From assembly GCA_021732085.1 (NCBI GenBank), contig JAKFVQ010000007.1, forward strand, positions 310,001 through 374,000: a stretch of DNA of 64,000 nucleotides. The letters are read 5' to 3'. The notes below the pieces were generated by a model. It worked only from the letters and a program-made list of their open reading frames with translations. It ran no database searches and was not told the origin of the DNA. Each line of letters starts with the position of its first letter. The stretch's first letter is position 1. Position numbers and translations under genes: made by a program. Below, piece by piece: positions 45,337 through 54,280 of the stretch. This stretch comes from Candidatus Obscuribacterales bacterium. GTDB lineage: Bacteria; Cyanobacteriota; Vampirovibrionia; Obscuribacterales; Obscuribacteraceae.

Positions 45337-45515
45337 TCAAACCTCCCACTAAAAGCTATCATCTTCTTACCCTGAAACCCAATGTATCACGCAACTGTGG
45401 GCGTTGTCCGGGCACTGCTTAGAAGGCAGGCTGGATGGCTGCACTCGAGCGCGGTTTATCCGTCCTTCATCCCGGGAAATGAATAATTAGCTGGCACAAC
45501 GGGACAAGCGACAAA

Positions 45516-47930
45516 ATGCTGGCAAGCAGTTTTATCGACTCAGTTGTAGATAACCGATTTCGCATCCTCAAAGTCCTCGGAGAAGGAGGGATGGGTGTAG
45601 TCTTTCTTGCCGAACAAATAGACCTTAACCGGATGGTGGCGCTGAAAATTCTGGAGGAGAATCTTGCCGAAGATAATGAATGTAAAGCCAGATTTCTCCG
45701 GGAAGGAAAGCTCCTCGGCTCACTCATGCATCCTAACATCGTGTCCTTTTACCAATTCGGCTTCATCAATGATTTGCCGTACCTGGCAATGGAATGCTTG
45801 AAAGGCAAATCACTCAAGCAAGAGATTAATGAAAGTGGTGGCATGGATTGGCGAGCAGCAAGCAACGTTATCCTTCAACTGTGCTCCGCGATGCAGTACG
45901 TGCATGACGCCGGAATCGTTCATCGTGACTTGAAACCAAATAATATTATCCTGCTCGATGATCAGCCAGGGCGAATCAAATTACTTGATTTCGGACTGGC
46001 GTCATTAAAAGACTATTCGGACCAAAAACAGAAGCTCACGGCAACAGGTTTGCTTATCGGGTCAGTACAATACATGAGCCCTGAACAATGCCTTGGGCGC
46101 AAAGCTGATAATCGCTCCGATATATACGCTGCAGCCTGCATCTTTTACGAGATGCTTAGCGGCCATTGTCCGTTTGATGCCGATTCAGCTATCGGTCTTT
46201 TGCACAAACATATAAGTGACAGAGCAGAACCAATTTCAGAGGCTTACAACCGAATAAGAGCGCAGTCCGGCGACAAAAACAATAGCTGTCCGCCAGGGCT
46301 GGAACTTGTCCTACAACGCTGCATGGAGAAGGATCCCGACGCTCGGTATCAGAGCATGGAGGAACTGGCAAAGGATCTCGAACTGATTCTAGAGAATCGA
46401 GATTCAGAGTCAGCATTTCTTAGCAGAGCCGACTTGCGTGGCGGCAAGCAAGAAGATAAGAATGCTAATTGGCTCTTGATTCTGACAGCTATGCTTGCTT
46501 TTGGATTTATCGCATTTGTTGCATTCAAACAGAATTTCGAGCGGCAAACAGAAAAGCACATCATTCAGGAAAGTTCGATCGTTAAAGCATCCAAGTTATC
46601 CAACAAACTGGCAGGGGCAGCAAGCATAAATTTGCTAATGCAGGAAGTTGATCAGCTTTATAAAAACGGGCTGCCCGGTGAAGGAAGCAAGAAGGTGAAA
46701 GCATGGCTGGCGGGGCGCAAGCGTAGGGGCATCCCACTGACGGTTCAAGAGGATGTGGATACAACTATTATGCTTGCTAACGGAGAAGCAAACTCCCTAA
46801 GGCATGATTTGGCATCAGCACGATTGGAGCAGAAATATCAGGAGTTGCTAAATAATCCGGAATTCACCGACCAGCTAAAAATAAGGCTCTTGCAAAACAA
46901 GGGTAGCATAGACGGATGGACAGGTAATACAACAGTGCTTGCCGTGATTGAGGAGCGACTTAAAGACATCCTCAACAAAAGCACCGCGCTTTCAGCTATG
47001 GAAAAGGCCTATCACTGGCTCGGTAATTCAGGATATCTCCAGCAATGCAAGAAATACGCTCAGGCGCTCCAAGCAGTAGAGAACGCCAGAAAACAATGCC
47101 TTAGTCAAGGAGACGATGCCTTCTTCATGAGGGAACTGGAAAGGAACAAAGCTTCCATTTACTACCATATGGGAAAAATCAAAGAAGCTCAACAGAGCAT
47201 AGAAAAGGCATTTGAATACAACAATAACGATGGACTTGCCGGGACTAGTCATCTTGTTGCCGAAGGCTTAAACGAACAATTTGCAGCTTCGGAGGAAAAC
47301 ACCAAACGGAGTCTGCTTGCTGGATTACAGGCTGAAGCAGCAGCTTCTACGGGCTACAACAAAATAGCAGTTGAAATGATGAATGAACAGCTCAAAGGAC
47401 CAGTTTCTAAAGAGGCGCGCGCGCAGATTCTGTCTAGGCGCGCCGAGGCAACCTTAAACACGTGGAGCACTACAGATCGAAATCGCGGTGTTCGTTTTGA
47501 TCGAATCAAGCACCGCGAGCAGTGGCTGAAGGATAATCGCTGGGCCGCTAAAGAATTTATGGCCGCTTATAATTTAGCACCAGCAAATGCGCAAGAATTC
47601 AAGCGACAGGTTCTGGCGTGGAGACATGCCTGCTTGTCGGATCTAGGTGATGAGGAAGCAGCACAGGCGACGATAAAGGAAGCCCTGAAGCCTATGGCAA
47701 ATGAATCAGCAAACGATGCTAAAGCCTCCGTCGCAAAGTGCGTTTGGGTAACAGGTTCTTTGTTCACGCTTCACGGATACTATCCCGAATGTATTCCCAT
47801 CTTCAAGAAAGCGATGGAACTTTATCAGGACATCCCAGCAATGGAGAATCAATTTAAGCGGGCGAAAGGCGATTACGCCAGCTCCGTCGAAAGATGGAAA
47901 AGCATGCAAGCGCTCGAATTGAAAAAATAG
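45516..47930 (+). CDS. Transmembrane Ser/Thr protein kinase with long TPR tail
   Basis: An 804-residue kinase. The kinase domain begins almost at the N-terminus (about 14-290) with GEGGMGVVFLA, Lys44 (VALK), HRDLKPNN with Asp138, DFG at 158, and YMSPEQ in the APE position. Membrane helix at 319-338. The C-terminal 460 residues are helical repeats of TPR type (for example KAYHWLGNSGYLQQCKKYAQ; EAQQSIEKAFEYNNN). No N-terminal cysteine knuckle. It is the longest of the four kinases of the window and ends 12 bases from the tail of dnaB on the other strand. Confidence 0.93.
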   Translation: MLASSFIDSVVDNRFRILKVLGEGGMGVVFLAEQIDLNRMVALKILEENLAEDNECKARFLREGKLLGSLMHPNIVSFYQFGFINDLPYLAMECLKGKSLKQEINESGGMDWRAASNVILQLCSAMQYVHDAGIVHRDLKPNNIILLDDQPGRIKLLDFGLASLKDYSDQKQKLTATGLLIGSVQYMSPEQCLGRKADNRSDIYAAACIFYEMLSGHCPFDADSAIGLLHKHISDRAEPISEAYNRIRAQSGDKNNSCPPGLELVLQRCMEKDPDARYQSMEELAKDLELILENRDSESAFLSRADLRGGKQEDKNANWLLILTAMLAFGFIAFVAFKQNFERQTEKHIIQESSIVKASKLSNKLAGAASINLLMQEVDQLYKNGLPGEGSKKVKAWLAGRKRRGIPLTVQEDVDTTIMLANGEANSLRHDLASARLEQKYQELLNNPEFTDQLKIRLLQNKGSIDGWTGNTTVLAVIEERLKDILNKSTALSAMEKAYHWLGNSGYLQQCKKYAQALQAVENARKQCLSQGDDAFFMRELERNKASIYYHMGKIKEAQQSIEKAFEYNNNDGLAGTSHLVAEGLNEQFAASEENTKRSLLAGLQAEAAASTGYNKIAVEMMNEQLKGPVSKEARAQILSRRAEATLNTWSTTDRNRGVRFDRIKHREQWLKDNRWAAKEFMAAYNLAPANAQEFKRQVLAWRHACLSDLGDEEAAQATIKEALKPMANESANDAKASVAKCVWVTGSLFTLHGYYPECIPIFKKAMELYQDIPAMENQFKRAKGDYASSVERWKSMQALELKK

Positions 47931-47942
47931 TAGCGCATATTC

Positions 47943-49358
47943 TTAAGCGACTACATGAGCCGCTTTATTTAAGAAACGCGTGATACTGGCCTGATACAGC
48001 AGCTCAACCGTTCCAACCGGACCGTTTCTTTGTTTGGCGATGATGATTTCAGCTTCGCCACGATTCTCGCTCTCGGGATTGTAGTAGTCGTCGCGATATA
48101 TGAACATCACGATGTCCGCGTCTTGTTCAATTGAGCCAGATTCTCTCAAGTCCGAAAGCATCGGACGTTTGTTTTGCCGCGCCTCCACAGCACGAGACAG
48201 CTGTGACAGCGCGATAACGGGCACGTTAAGTTCACGTGCCAATTGCTTGAGTCCTCGGGATATCTCAGATACTTCTTGCACACGGTTGTCACTGCCGCCG
48301 GCTTTTCGTCCTTGCATCAACTGGATGTAGTCAATGATGATGAGACCAAGGTCCTTCATTTCTGCTTTAAGACGCCTGCACTTGGCTCGAATATCAAGAA
48401 CTGAAACAGCCGCCGAATCATCGATGTAAAGCGGCGCTTCGCCTAACCTACCCATCGCATTTGCCAGATCGGTCCAATCGTTTGTTTGCAAGAAACCAGT
48501 ACGCAATTTATTGGCGTCGATTCGTGCCTCTGCGCAAAGCAAACGCTGAACCAGCTGTTCCTTGGACATTTCAAGACTGAACAACGCAACAGGAGCGTTC
48601 GAGTCGCAGGCGGCACTTTGCGCCAGGTTCAAAGTGAATGCTGTCTTGCCCATCGCCGGTCTGGCAGCGACAATGATCAAGTCGGATTTATTCCAGCCTG
48701 CTGTCATTTCATCCAGATCGTAAAATCCTGTAGACAGACCAGACAAAGCATCGCGCTGTTCATAGCGCTTCTCGATGCGGGCGAACGATTCGTTGACAAT
48801 GTCACGAACCGGTACAAGTGAGTTCATATCGCGCCCCTGCGAAATACCGAAGACGAGTCTCTCAGCCTTATCAACAGCGATGTCCGCGTCAATCTCTTCA
48901 TAGCAGGTGGCAACTATTTCAGTGCCCGCCTTGATCAAATTTCTAAGGAGTGATTTTTCGGCTACCGTTTTGGCGTAGAACTCAACGTTGGCAGTAGTCG
49001 CGATCGACATTGCCAAATCTGTCAGGTATTGCCGGCCCCCGATTGAATCAAGCTTGCCCTGGTCCTTGAGCAGTTGAGACACGGTGACTATATCGACAGG
49101 CTCGCTCTTTTCGAAGAGATCGACGATTGCGGCATAGATGACCTGATGCGACTTCCTATAAAACTGCTCTGGATCCAGTAAGTCAACGATACGAGTGATC
49201 GATTCGGGATTTACAAGTATGGAGCCCAGCACAGCTTGTTCCGACTCCACCGATTGTGGAGGCAAACGTTCAAGAGAGGTATCGCTGAGTTCTTCCGGCA
49301 TTGGACGTTCTCGGTCTCTGTTTCGGTATCGATCATTATCTGGTCGCGGTCTTGGCAT
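47943..49358 (-). CDS. dnaB: Replicative DNA helicase DnaB
   Basis: A 471-residue helicase, without intein. N-terminal domain PQSVESEQAVLGSILVNPES; RecA-like motor with Walker A ARPAMGKTAFTLN, Walker B LIIIDYIQLMQG, and the downstream QLSRAVEARQNKRPMLSDLR and the DnaB-family C-terminal GPVGTVELLY. ATG 49358 begins with a basic, disordered PRPRPDNDRYRNRDRERP stretch; ATG 49409 is an alternative. It unwinds DNA at the replication fork. No loader gene is adjacent. Confidence 0.96.
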   Translation of the reverse strand: MPRPRPDNDRYRNRDRERPMPEELSDTSLERLPPQSVESEQAVLGSILVNPESITRIVDLLDPEQFYRKSHQVIYAAIVDLFEKSEPVDIVTVSQLLKDQGKLDSIGGRQYLTDLAMSIATTANVEFYAKTVAEKSLLRNLIKAGTEIVATCYEEIDADIAVDKAERLVFGISQGRDMNSLVPVRDIVNESFARIEKRYEQRDALSGLSTGFYDLDEMTAGWNKSDLIIVAARPAMGKTAFTLNLAQSAACDSNAPVALFSLEMSKEQLVQRLLCAEARIDANKLRTGFLQTNDWTDLANAMGRLGEAPLYIDDSAAVSVLDIRAKCRRLKAEMKDLGLIIIDYIQLMQGRKAGGSDNRVQEVSEISRGLKQLARELNVPVIALSQLSRAVEARQNKRPMLSDLRESGSIEQDADIVMFIYRDDYYNPESENRGEAEIIIAKQRNGPVGTVELLYQASITRFLNKAAHVVA

Positions 49359-49762
49359 GTGTTTACGTCTCTCTAGTTCAATAACGTCAGAAGGGTCCGA
49401 AAAGTTCAAAATAATCCAACGATTTCATATTAAATCAATCAGCCAATAGCATTAGACAAGATTTGAGCAGCGCTTTGCAGCATCAGCTCATTTGCATGCA
49501 TCGAGGCTAGCCGGACATTTCATCCGCCACCTCGTGGGTCGACCTGTTGATTTTGATTGAAATTATTATGGCACTCGGCGCGGCCGTCAACATAATTCAG
49601 CTTTCTTCAGCTGAGTCCCCGATACATATGAGTGCTAGCCACCGGGAGTCCAAAGTATATACAGAATAGATACTTGTAAGTCCCGCTTTGTAAGTTCTAA
49701 TCCTTATGACTGGACGCGACACGAGCTAGCTCTATTCCTTGTTTTCCAACTAGAATTAGCTC
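49359..49762. other. Intergenic region between divergent genes
   Basis: About 400 bases between dnaB (minus) and an exported unknown protein (plus). A small hairpin (CAGCT and AGCTG) lies near 49600. I see no convincing promoter, riboswitch or repeat. Confidence 0.3.
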
Positions 49763-50761
49763 ATGCCGAATCTGCAGACCTCGCAAAAAATCAGCAATGT
49801 CATTAGCTTTTACAAACTCGCACGGTTTCGAGCATCTATTTTTTGTGCGCTTATTTCATTTACTTTTCCCCAGCAAAAGGCATTGTCGCAATTCGATGAC
49901 AGCATCGCAGACAGAATCAAACAGCAACTGTCAAACACAACAGCACCGGCCCAGCATCATAGCAAGCCGGTAAAACAACACCCCACTGATCCAAACAAGT
50001 TTATTTTGGAAGGAACAGTGCAACATTCCAACGCTCTGCCGCCGGTTGATCCACGGCTCAAGCCTGGTTCAAAGTTCGATTTGCGGCGACTTCCGATCAA
50101 CGATCCACTATCACTGCTGTGGTGGCGGGTCCCCGAATGGCTTGCCGGCACCTGGCGAAACTCCGGAAAAGTGAAACGACTCTCCTTTGTGGATCTGGAA
50201 AATCCCGATAAGAAAGAAGGTTTCAATATGCTGGATATCCATTATCCAGACAGCGAAGTGATCGGCTATCAGGAAGATCGAGGCAAGGCAATTTGGACTT
50301 GCGTACTGACACCATATATGGGGCGAACAAAACAAGGTGAGAATACCAACGTTAGCGTGATACATTCTGCCGTACCACTTGAGACGTCGCAACATCAAGT
50401 GGTTCTTAAGTTTCTAGCCACCACCGTCGTAATTGGTCGTAACAAACGCATCATTTCTGTTTCGCAAAGAGAGTCGATTCAAACCTACAGACCAGTTGAT
50501 GCAAACAAAGTCATAGTTCTATCCTCAATGAAGTTTTTCGATGATGAGGGACAAGCAAAATATGAAAGCGACCTGCTGAGCCATTGCCACAGGCAGCTAC
50601 CCTATCACGAATTACAGTATCTACCAGCGCCGCAGCCGCTTACGCTAATTGACCTGCGGCAATCCTTCGACAAATTTTTGCATTCTCAGCAGATGGACGG
50701 CTTAATTCCCCAACGGACGCCTCAAGAGCCCCCGCTTGGCTATAACATAATTGCGCCTTGA
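49763..50761 (+). CDS. Probably exported protein of unknown function
   Basis: A 332-residue protein with a plausible signal peptide (FRASIFCALISFTFPQQKAL). A short disordered stretch leads to a domain that opens with LLWWRVPEWLAGTWRNSGKV and includes VIGYQEDRGKAIWTCVLTPY and a beta-rich section up to SQRESIQTYRPV. The WWRVPEWLAGTW start recalls small lipocalin-like exported proteins, but I cannot name a family. It converges with the WG-repeat gene, with three bases between the stops. Confidence 0.75.
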   Translation: MPNLQTSQKISNVISFYKLARFRASIFCALISFTFPQQKALSQFDDSIADRIKQQLSNTTAPAQHHSKPVKQHPTDPNKFILEGTVQHSNALPPVDPRLKPGSKFDLRRLPINDPLSLLWWRVPEWLAGTWRNSGKVKRLSFVDLENPDKKEGFNMLDIHYPDSEVIGYQEDRGKAIWTCVLTPYMGRTKQGENTNVSVIHSAVPLETSQHQVVLKFLATTVVIGRNKRIISVSQRESIQTYRPVDANKVIVLSSMKFFDDEGQAKYESDLLSHCHRQLPYHELQYLPAPQPLTLIDLRQSFDKFLHSQQMDGLIPQRTPQEPPLGYNIIAP

Positions 50762-50764
50762 GCA

Positions 50765-52297
50765 TTAACGTCTTTGTACTGCGGCGACGCCATCGTGGAA
50801 AGGACGAGCACCTGCATATGCAGGAGGAATCTTCCAAGCGCCAGTCTTATCAATAAACCCGAACAAGCCCTCGCGTGGAACCACTGCAAGCCCATCACTA
50901 AAACGATAAAGCTGCTTCGGTAATATAACGTAGTAACCTTCTTCAATTGGAAACTTAGCCGAAATAACGAGCTTGCCTGAGCGATCAATAAAGCCAACGT
51001 TGTCGCCTTCCGTCCCTGCCACCACCACAGCAGCCAAACCTTCGGAAAAAGACCCGGCAGCTCTATAAGCAGGCTTGATTACGATTTGCCCTTTGAGGTC
51101 GGCAAAGCCAGCCAAGCCTTCTAAGCAAACAGGCAACAAGCCTTCGGAGAACTCTCCGATTTCATCGAAAGTTTTCCCGACTATATCGCCTTTGCCGTTG
51201 ATGAGCTGGCGGCGTTGACGTCCCTGCATGGGTCGTGTGGTCACGACAGCCAATGGTCCTGTCGCTGCTACAGCATCTTGAAAGGCGCGCAGCCCATCAA
51301 AAACTTGATTCAAGTGCTTACCTTTAGTGTTCAGCAAAGTCCATTGGGCATCCGGCGACGTACGGCGCACTTGCTTCAATTCAAAATCAAAAAGCTTGAC
51401 CGGCGCCACGCCATTGCTAAACTGTTTCGCTTCGGCAAAGCGCGGTTTGATCGACGTGCCTCCAGTCGTGTTGATGTATCCCCAGAACTCATCCTCTTTA
51501 ACTGCAGACATTTTCTGATAGAAACCCGGTTGAAGCTCTGATACAGCGTCGAACTTCTGAGCGAACGCCGGTACAAATTTACTGTTAACGAATTGATATT
51601 TCTTGCTGGACAGCTCCTTCACAGGAGCAAGACCTTCATGAAAAGCGCCACACAGCATATACTTCTTCGAGAAATCCTTGAGCGCCGAAATTGATGAAGT
51701 GAGCTCTTTACCAGTCTTGTCGAAAACTCTCAGATTGCACTTTTCACCCTCTTGCGGCTTGGAAGAATCAACGACTCCAAGACCATTCTCGAAATCGAAT
51801 GCATAAGAAAAACGCTCAGCTGAAAGAGGCTTGCCGTCCTTCTTGATGTAATACCATTTGCCTGGATTTCTGTATTCCTTCCACCCTTTTTGCGTTTCAA
51901 TATAGGGACCAAGTAACGGATGCGGAACTTCAATAGTATTAACGTCCATTATCAAAGCGGCGTTTCTGATAGAGTCAATTGGCGCAGTCTGCGCTTTATC
52001 TAGAGTGATCACATTCAACTTGCTGACTCGGTAGCCGCTTTCAATTTTCAGCTTGGTAATTTGCTCAAGCGAAAGTTGAATATTCTTCTTAAACATCGCA
52101 TCGCCATACTGCAAAGGCGTGATCTTGATTACTGATTTCGAGCAGGCCATTGTCTTGCCGTTAAAGGGTAGTTTCTCTGCTAGTGCGGGCCGCCCCAAAG
52201 CTAGAGTGCAGGCTGCTAATAGCAAGATTGCCAGCGTTAATTTGAAAGCCTTCACTGAAGGAAGAAGAGAAGAATGCTTAAAGTGAGTTACGAACAT
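50765..52297 (-). CDS. Exported WG-repeat protein
   Basis: A 510-residue protein with a signal peptide (KLTLAILLLAACTLALGRPALA). The C-terminal two thirds consist of at least six WG-type repeats (for example LAGFADLKGQIVIKPAYRAA; FGFIDKTGAWKIPPAYAGAR; WGYINTTGGTSIKPRFAEAK), which form beta-hairpin units. N-terminal domain unknown. WG-repeat proteins are common in envelope-facing proteins but their role is mostly unknown. The ATG at 52297 lacks a strong ribosome-binding site. Confidence 0.88.
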   Translation of the reverse strand: MFVTHFKHSSLLPSVKAFKLTLAILLLAACTLALGRPALAEKLPFNGKTMACSKSVIKITPLQYGDAMFKKNIQLSLEQITKLKIESGYRVSKLNVITLDKAQTAPIDSIRNAALIMDVNTIEVPHPLLGPYIETQKGWKEYRNPGKWYYIKKDGKPLSAERFSYAFDFENGLGVVDSSKPQEGEKCNLRVFDKTGKELTSSISALKDFSKKYMLCGAFHEGLAPVKELSSKKYQFVNSKFVPAFAQKFDAVSELQPGFYQKMSAVKEDEFWGYINTTGGTSIKPRFAEAKQFSNGVAPVKLFDFELKQVRRTSPDAQWTLLNTKGKHLNQVFDGLRAFQDAVAATGPLAVVTTRPMQGRQRRQLINGKGDIVGKTFDEIGEFSEGLLPVCLEGLAGFADLKGQIVIKPAYRAAGSFSEGLAAVVVAGTEGDNVGFIDRSGKLVISAKFPIEEGYYVILPKQLYRFSDGLAVVPREGLFGFIDKTGAWKIPPAYAGARPFHDGVAAVQRR

Positions 52298-52928
52298 ATT
52301 GACTAGTCTGCCTGGGTGCCAAAAACCTAAACCAGATTATCACACCGGCTGCTGCAATGACGCAGTCCGCATAAAATCTAAGTTTGGCTGAATGCAAATA
52401 GTTAATCACTTTGGTTTCACACAAATATTTCTCGAATTCGCCACGAAATGCTAAGCGAATTTGCGAAGGATATCGATCCTTTGAATCTAATTTACAAGCA
52501 CGTTTCCAGAGATCAAAATGCTCACAGCGAACTCACGGTCAAATTGAATCGAGAAAAAACTCACATCAAACTCACGCAGATCACGCACCCCAAGCCGCCC
52601 AACCAGCAAGCCTTTCAGGATTCGCACCGTAGCATTACACAGTCAATAATTGACACAAACTGCAGGACCAACTTCAAAGTTAGGCATTCGTCTTTGCGCT
52701 TGATGACTCACACTTGGGAAGAATCGCACATGCACACGAACTGATTTTTGTCGCATCATAAATTCGTCGAGCGAATCCGATTCCGCCGGATCGTGCGTCT
52801 TCATCAGCATTATGCTCATGAGCTCAGATCGTCAATGTTCAAACACTTTAAACAAAAATACTAATTATCAAATATACCGGTGCCGAACCTATTAAGAAGA
52901 GGTGGGCATCCCACTGGAGGACAACTGA
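52298..52928. other. Intergenic region between divergent genes
   Basis: About 630 bases. A 98-codon frame at 52448-52744 has no ribosome-binding site and an unlikely composition; I leave it uncalled, but it is the best candidate for a missed small gene. No hairpin or repeat of note. AT-rich just before the downstream GGAGG site. Confidence 0.35.
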
Positions 52929-54164
52929 ATGGCTGATAGCAGAGAGAGCGAACCGGAAGTACAAAGAAGTAATGGAGGAGAAAGCGATTCATTCCGCGCA
53001 GCAGAAGACAGTGCCGCAGCCGCTTTCAGAGATGAGTTAGTGAGCGATTCCCGATCACAAGAGAACGATTCGTCTGCAAATTCAAACAGCATGGGGGGCA
53101 GCAGCGAAGCCACGCGCAACGATTCCATGTCCAGAGGCACGGGAGCTAGCAGTGATAGTCAGCGCGACGATTCGCAAGCCGGATCAAAAGTTATGGGAGG
53201 AACAAGCGACAGCGAGAGATTGCAAGGTCGCGCATCGGCAACAGAAAGCCATGCCACCAATGACAGTGCAAGCTCCGAAGGACACAGAGCACTGGAACAC
53301 AAGAATTCAGATTCATTAAGCCAGTATGATAGAACAGAAGGCGGGCGCAAACCACCAAGCGAGCAAGCTGCGCCAGCAGACGCCAGTACTCAAGAAAAGC
53401 GTTCCCCATCAGATGCGATGGACGAGACTGCGACTAACTCGAATGGACACATGTCGCCTTCTGAAGATTGGGGCAGGGAAAGCACAAGTTCGGCAGGCAG
53501 CTTGGACCATACCCAGCAATTGGATGAACGCTCTGCAAATTCTGAAGAGGATTGGATTGGTCTGGATCCCCCGCCGAAAACGCTGCCAGAGCAAAGCAAC
53601 TCAAAAGAGAAAGAGCCGCCAAAAGGACCGAGTTCATCAGACGCTGCTTCAAGCACAATTGGTCACGCTGATACTAATCAATTAGAGTTTCCAGATATAT
53701 TTACGGCCGATCAATTGGGCTCACGACATAAGTCAGACACAAACAAAGCCGGCAATCAGGGCGACACAAAATCGCATCAGGGAGAAGCAGAAAACCCAAA
53801 ACCGACTCCAGACATAATCGGCATGGACGATAAGAATAGCGAGCCGCCGGAAGACTCCAAAGACCGAGCAACTGAACGTGCACTACCAACAGGAGACACA
53901 CTGGAGAAGAGAGCTGACGGCACACAGATTTTAAGAACGCCTAATGGAGATAAGTTAAGGTTCAATCCTGATGGTAGTTTTTCCGTCGAGGGTAATGTGA
54001 AAGGAATCAGCCAGAAAGGTCAGTTTACTGAAATCGATTTTGCCGACGGAGCAAAGGTGACAATGGATAAGAAAGGCATTCTCACAGTAGAAAGAGCAGA
54101 TCAAGCAGTAGGGTTCTCTCGTCTCTCCGACAGAGAACGAAGACCAGAAGTGCTCAAGAAATAA
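52929..54164 (+). CDS. Acidic Ser-rich disordered protein with DG-rich beta C-terminus
   Basis: A 411-residue cytoplasmic-type protein (no signal peptide, no membrane helix) with an ideal GGAGG nine bases before ATG. Residues 1-300 are of low complexity: Ser, Glu, Asp, Asn, Gly, Thr and Ala dominate, with repeats such as SRGTGASSDSQRDDSQAGS. The last 100 residues change to a short structured section (ADGTQILRTPNGDKLRFNPD; FTEIDFADGAKVTMDKKGIL), suggesting a repeated beta-hairpin unit. I recognise no family. A strong bidirectional terminator follows. Confidence 0.8.
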   Translation: MADSRESEPEVQRSNGGESDSFRAAEDSAAAAFRDELVSDSRSQENDSSANSNSMGGSSEATRNDSMSRGTGASSDSQRDDSQAGSKVMGGTSDSERLQGRASATESHATNDSASSEGHRALEHKNSDSLSQYDRTEGGRKPPSEQAAPADASTQEKRSPSDAMDETATNSNGHMSPSEDWGRESTSSAGSLDHTQQLDERSANSEEDWIGLDPPPKTLPEQSNSKEKEPPKGPSSSDAASSTIGHADTNQLEFPDIFTADQLGSRHKSDTNKAGNQGDTKSHQGEAENPKPTPDIIGMDDKNSEPPEDSKDRATERALPTGDTLEKRADGTQILRTPNGDKLRFNPDGSFSVEGNVKGISQKGQFTEIDFADGAKVTMDKKGILTVERADQAVGFSRLSDRERRPEVLKK

Positions 54165-54226
54165 GAAGTCCCCGGCGCCGCAGACGAAACAACAAGTCAC
54201 TAATACGCTTTTCCTTCGCCCAAACA

Positions 54227-54266
54227 AAAGCCCCGCATTCGCTCCTGAGAACGCATGCGGGGCTTT
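54227..54266. terminator. Bidirectional rho-independent terminator
   Basis: AAAGCCCCGCAT at 54227-54238 and ATGCGGGGCTTT at 54255-54266 form a perfect 12-bp stem with a 16-base loop. T-rich runs follow on both strands (TTTATTT on plus, TTTTGTTT on minus). It ends both the plus-strand gene stopping at 54164 and acs, which stops at 54281 on the minus strand. Confidence 0.92.
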
Positions 54267-54280
54267 ATTTCTAATAGGGC

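Noticed and set aside
49600-49680. Possible cobalamin-riboswitch box (GCCACC...GGGAG)
   Set aside because: Only a short resemblance to the B12 box, without the other conserved elements; the downstream gene is not a vitamin gene.
52448-52744. 98-codon frame in the intergenic region before the acidic protein
   Set aside because: No Shine-Dalgarno sequence, no recognisable motif, and unlike the codon use of neighbours. Could be revisited if relatives conserve it.
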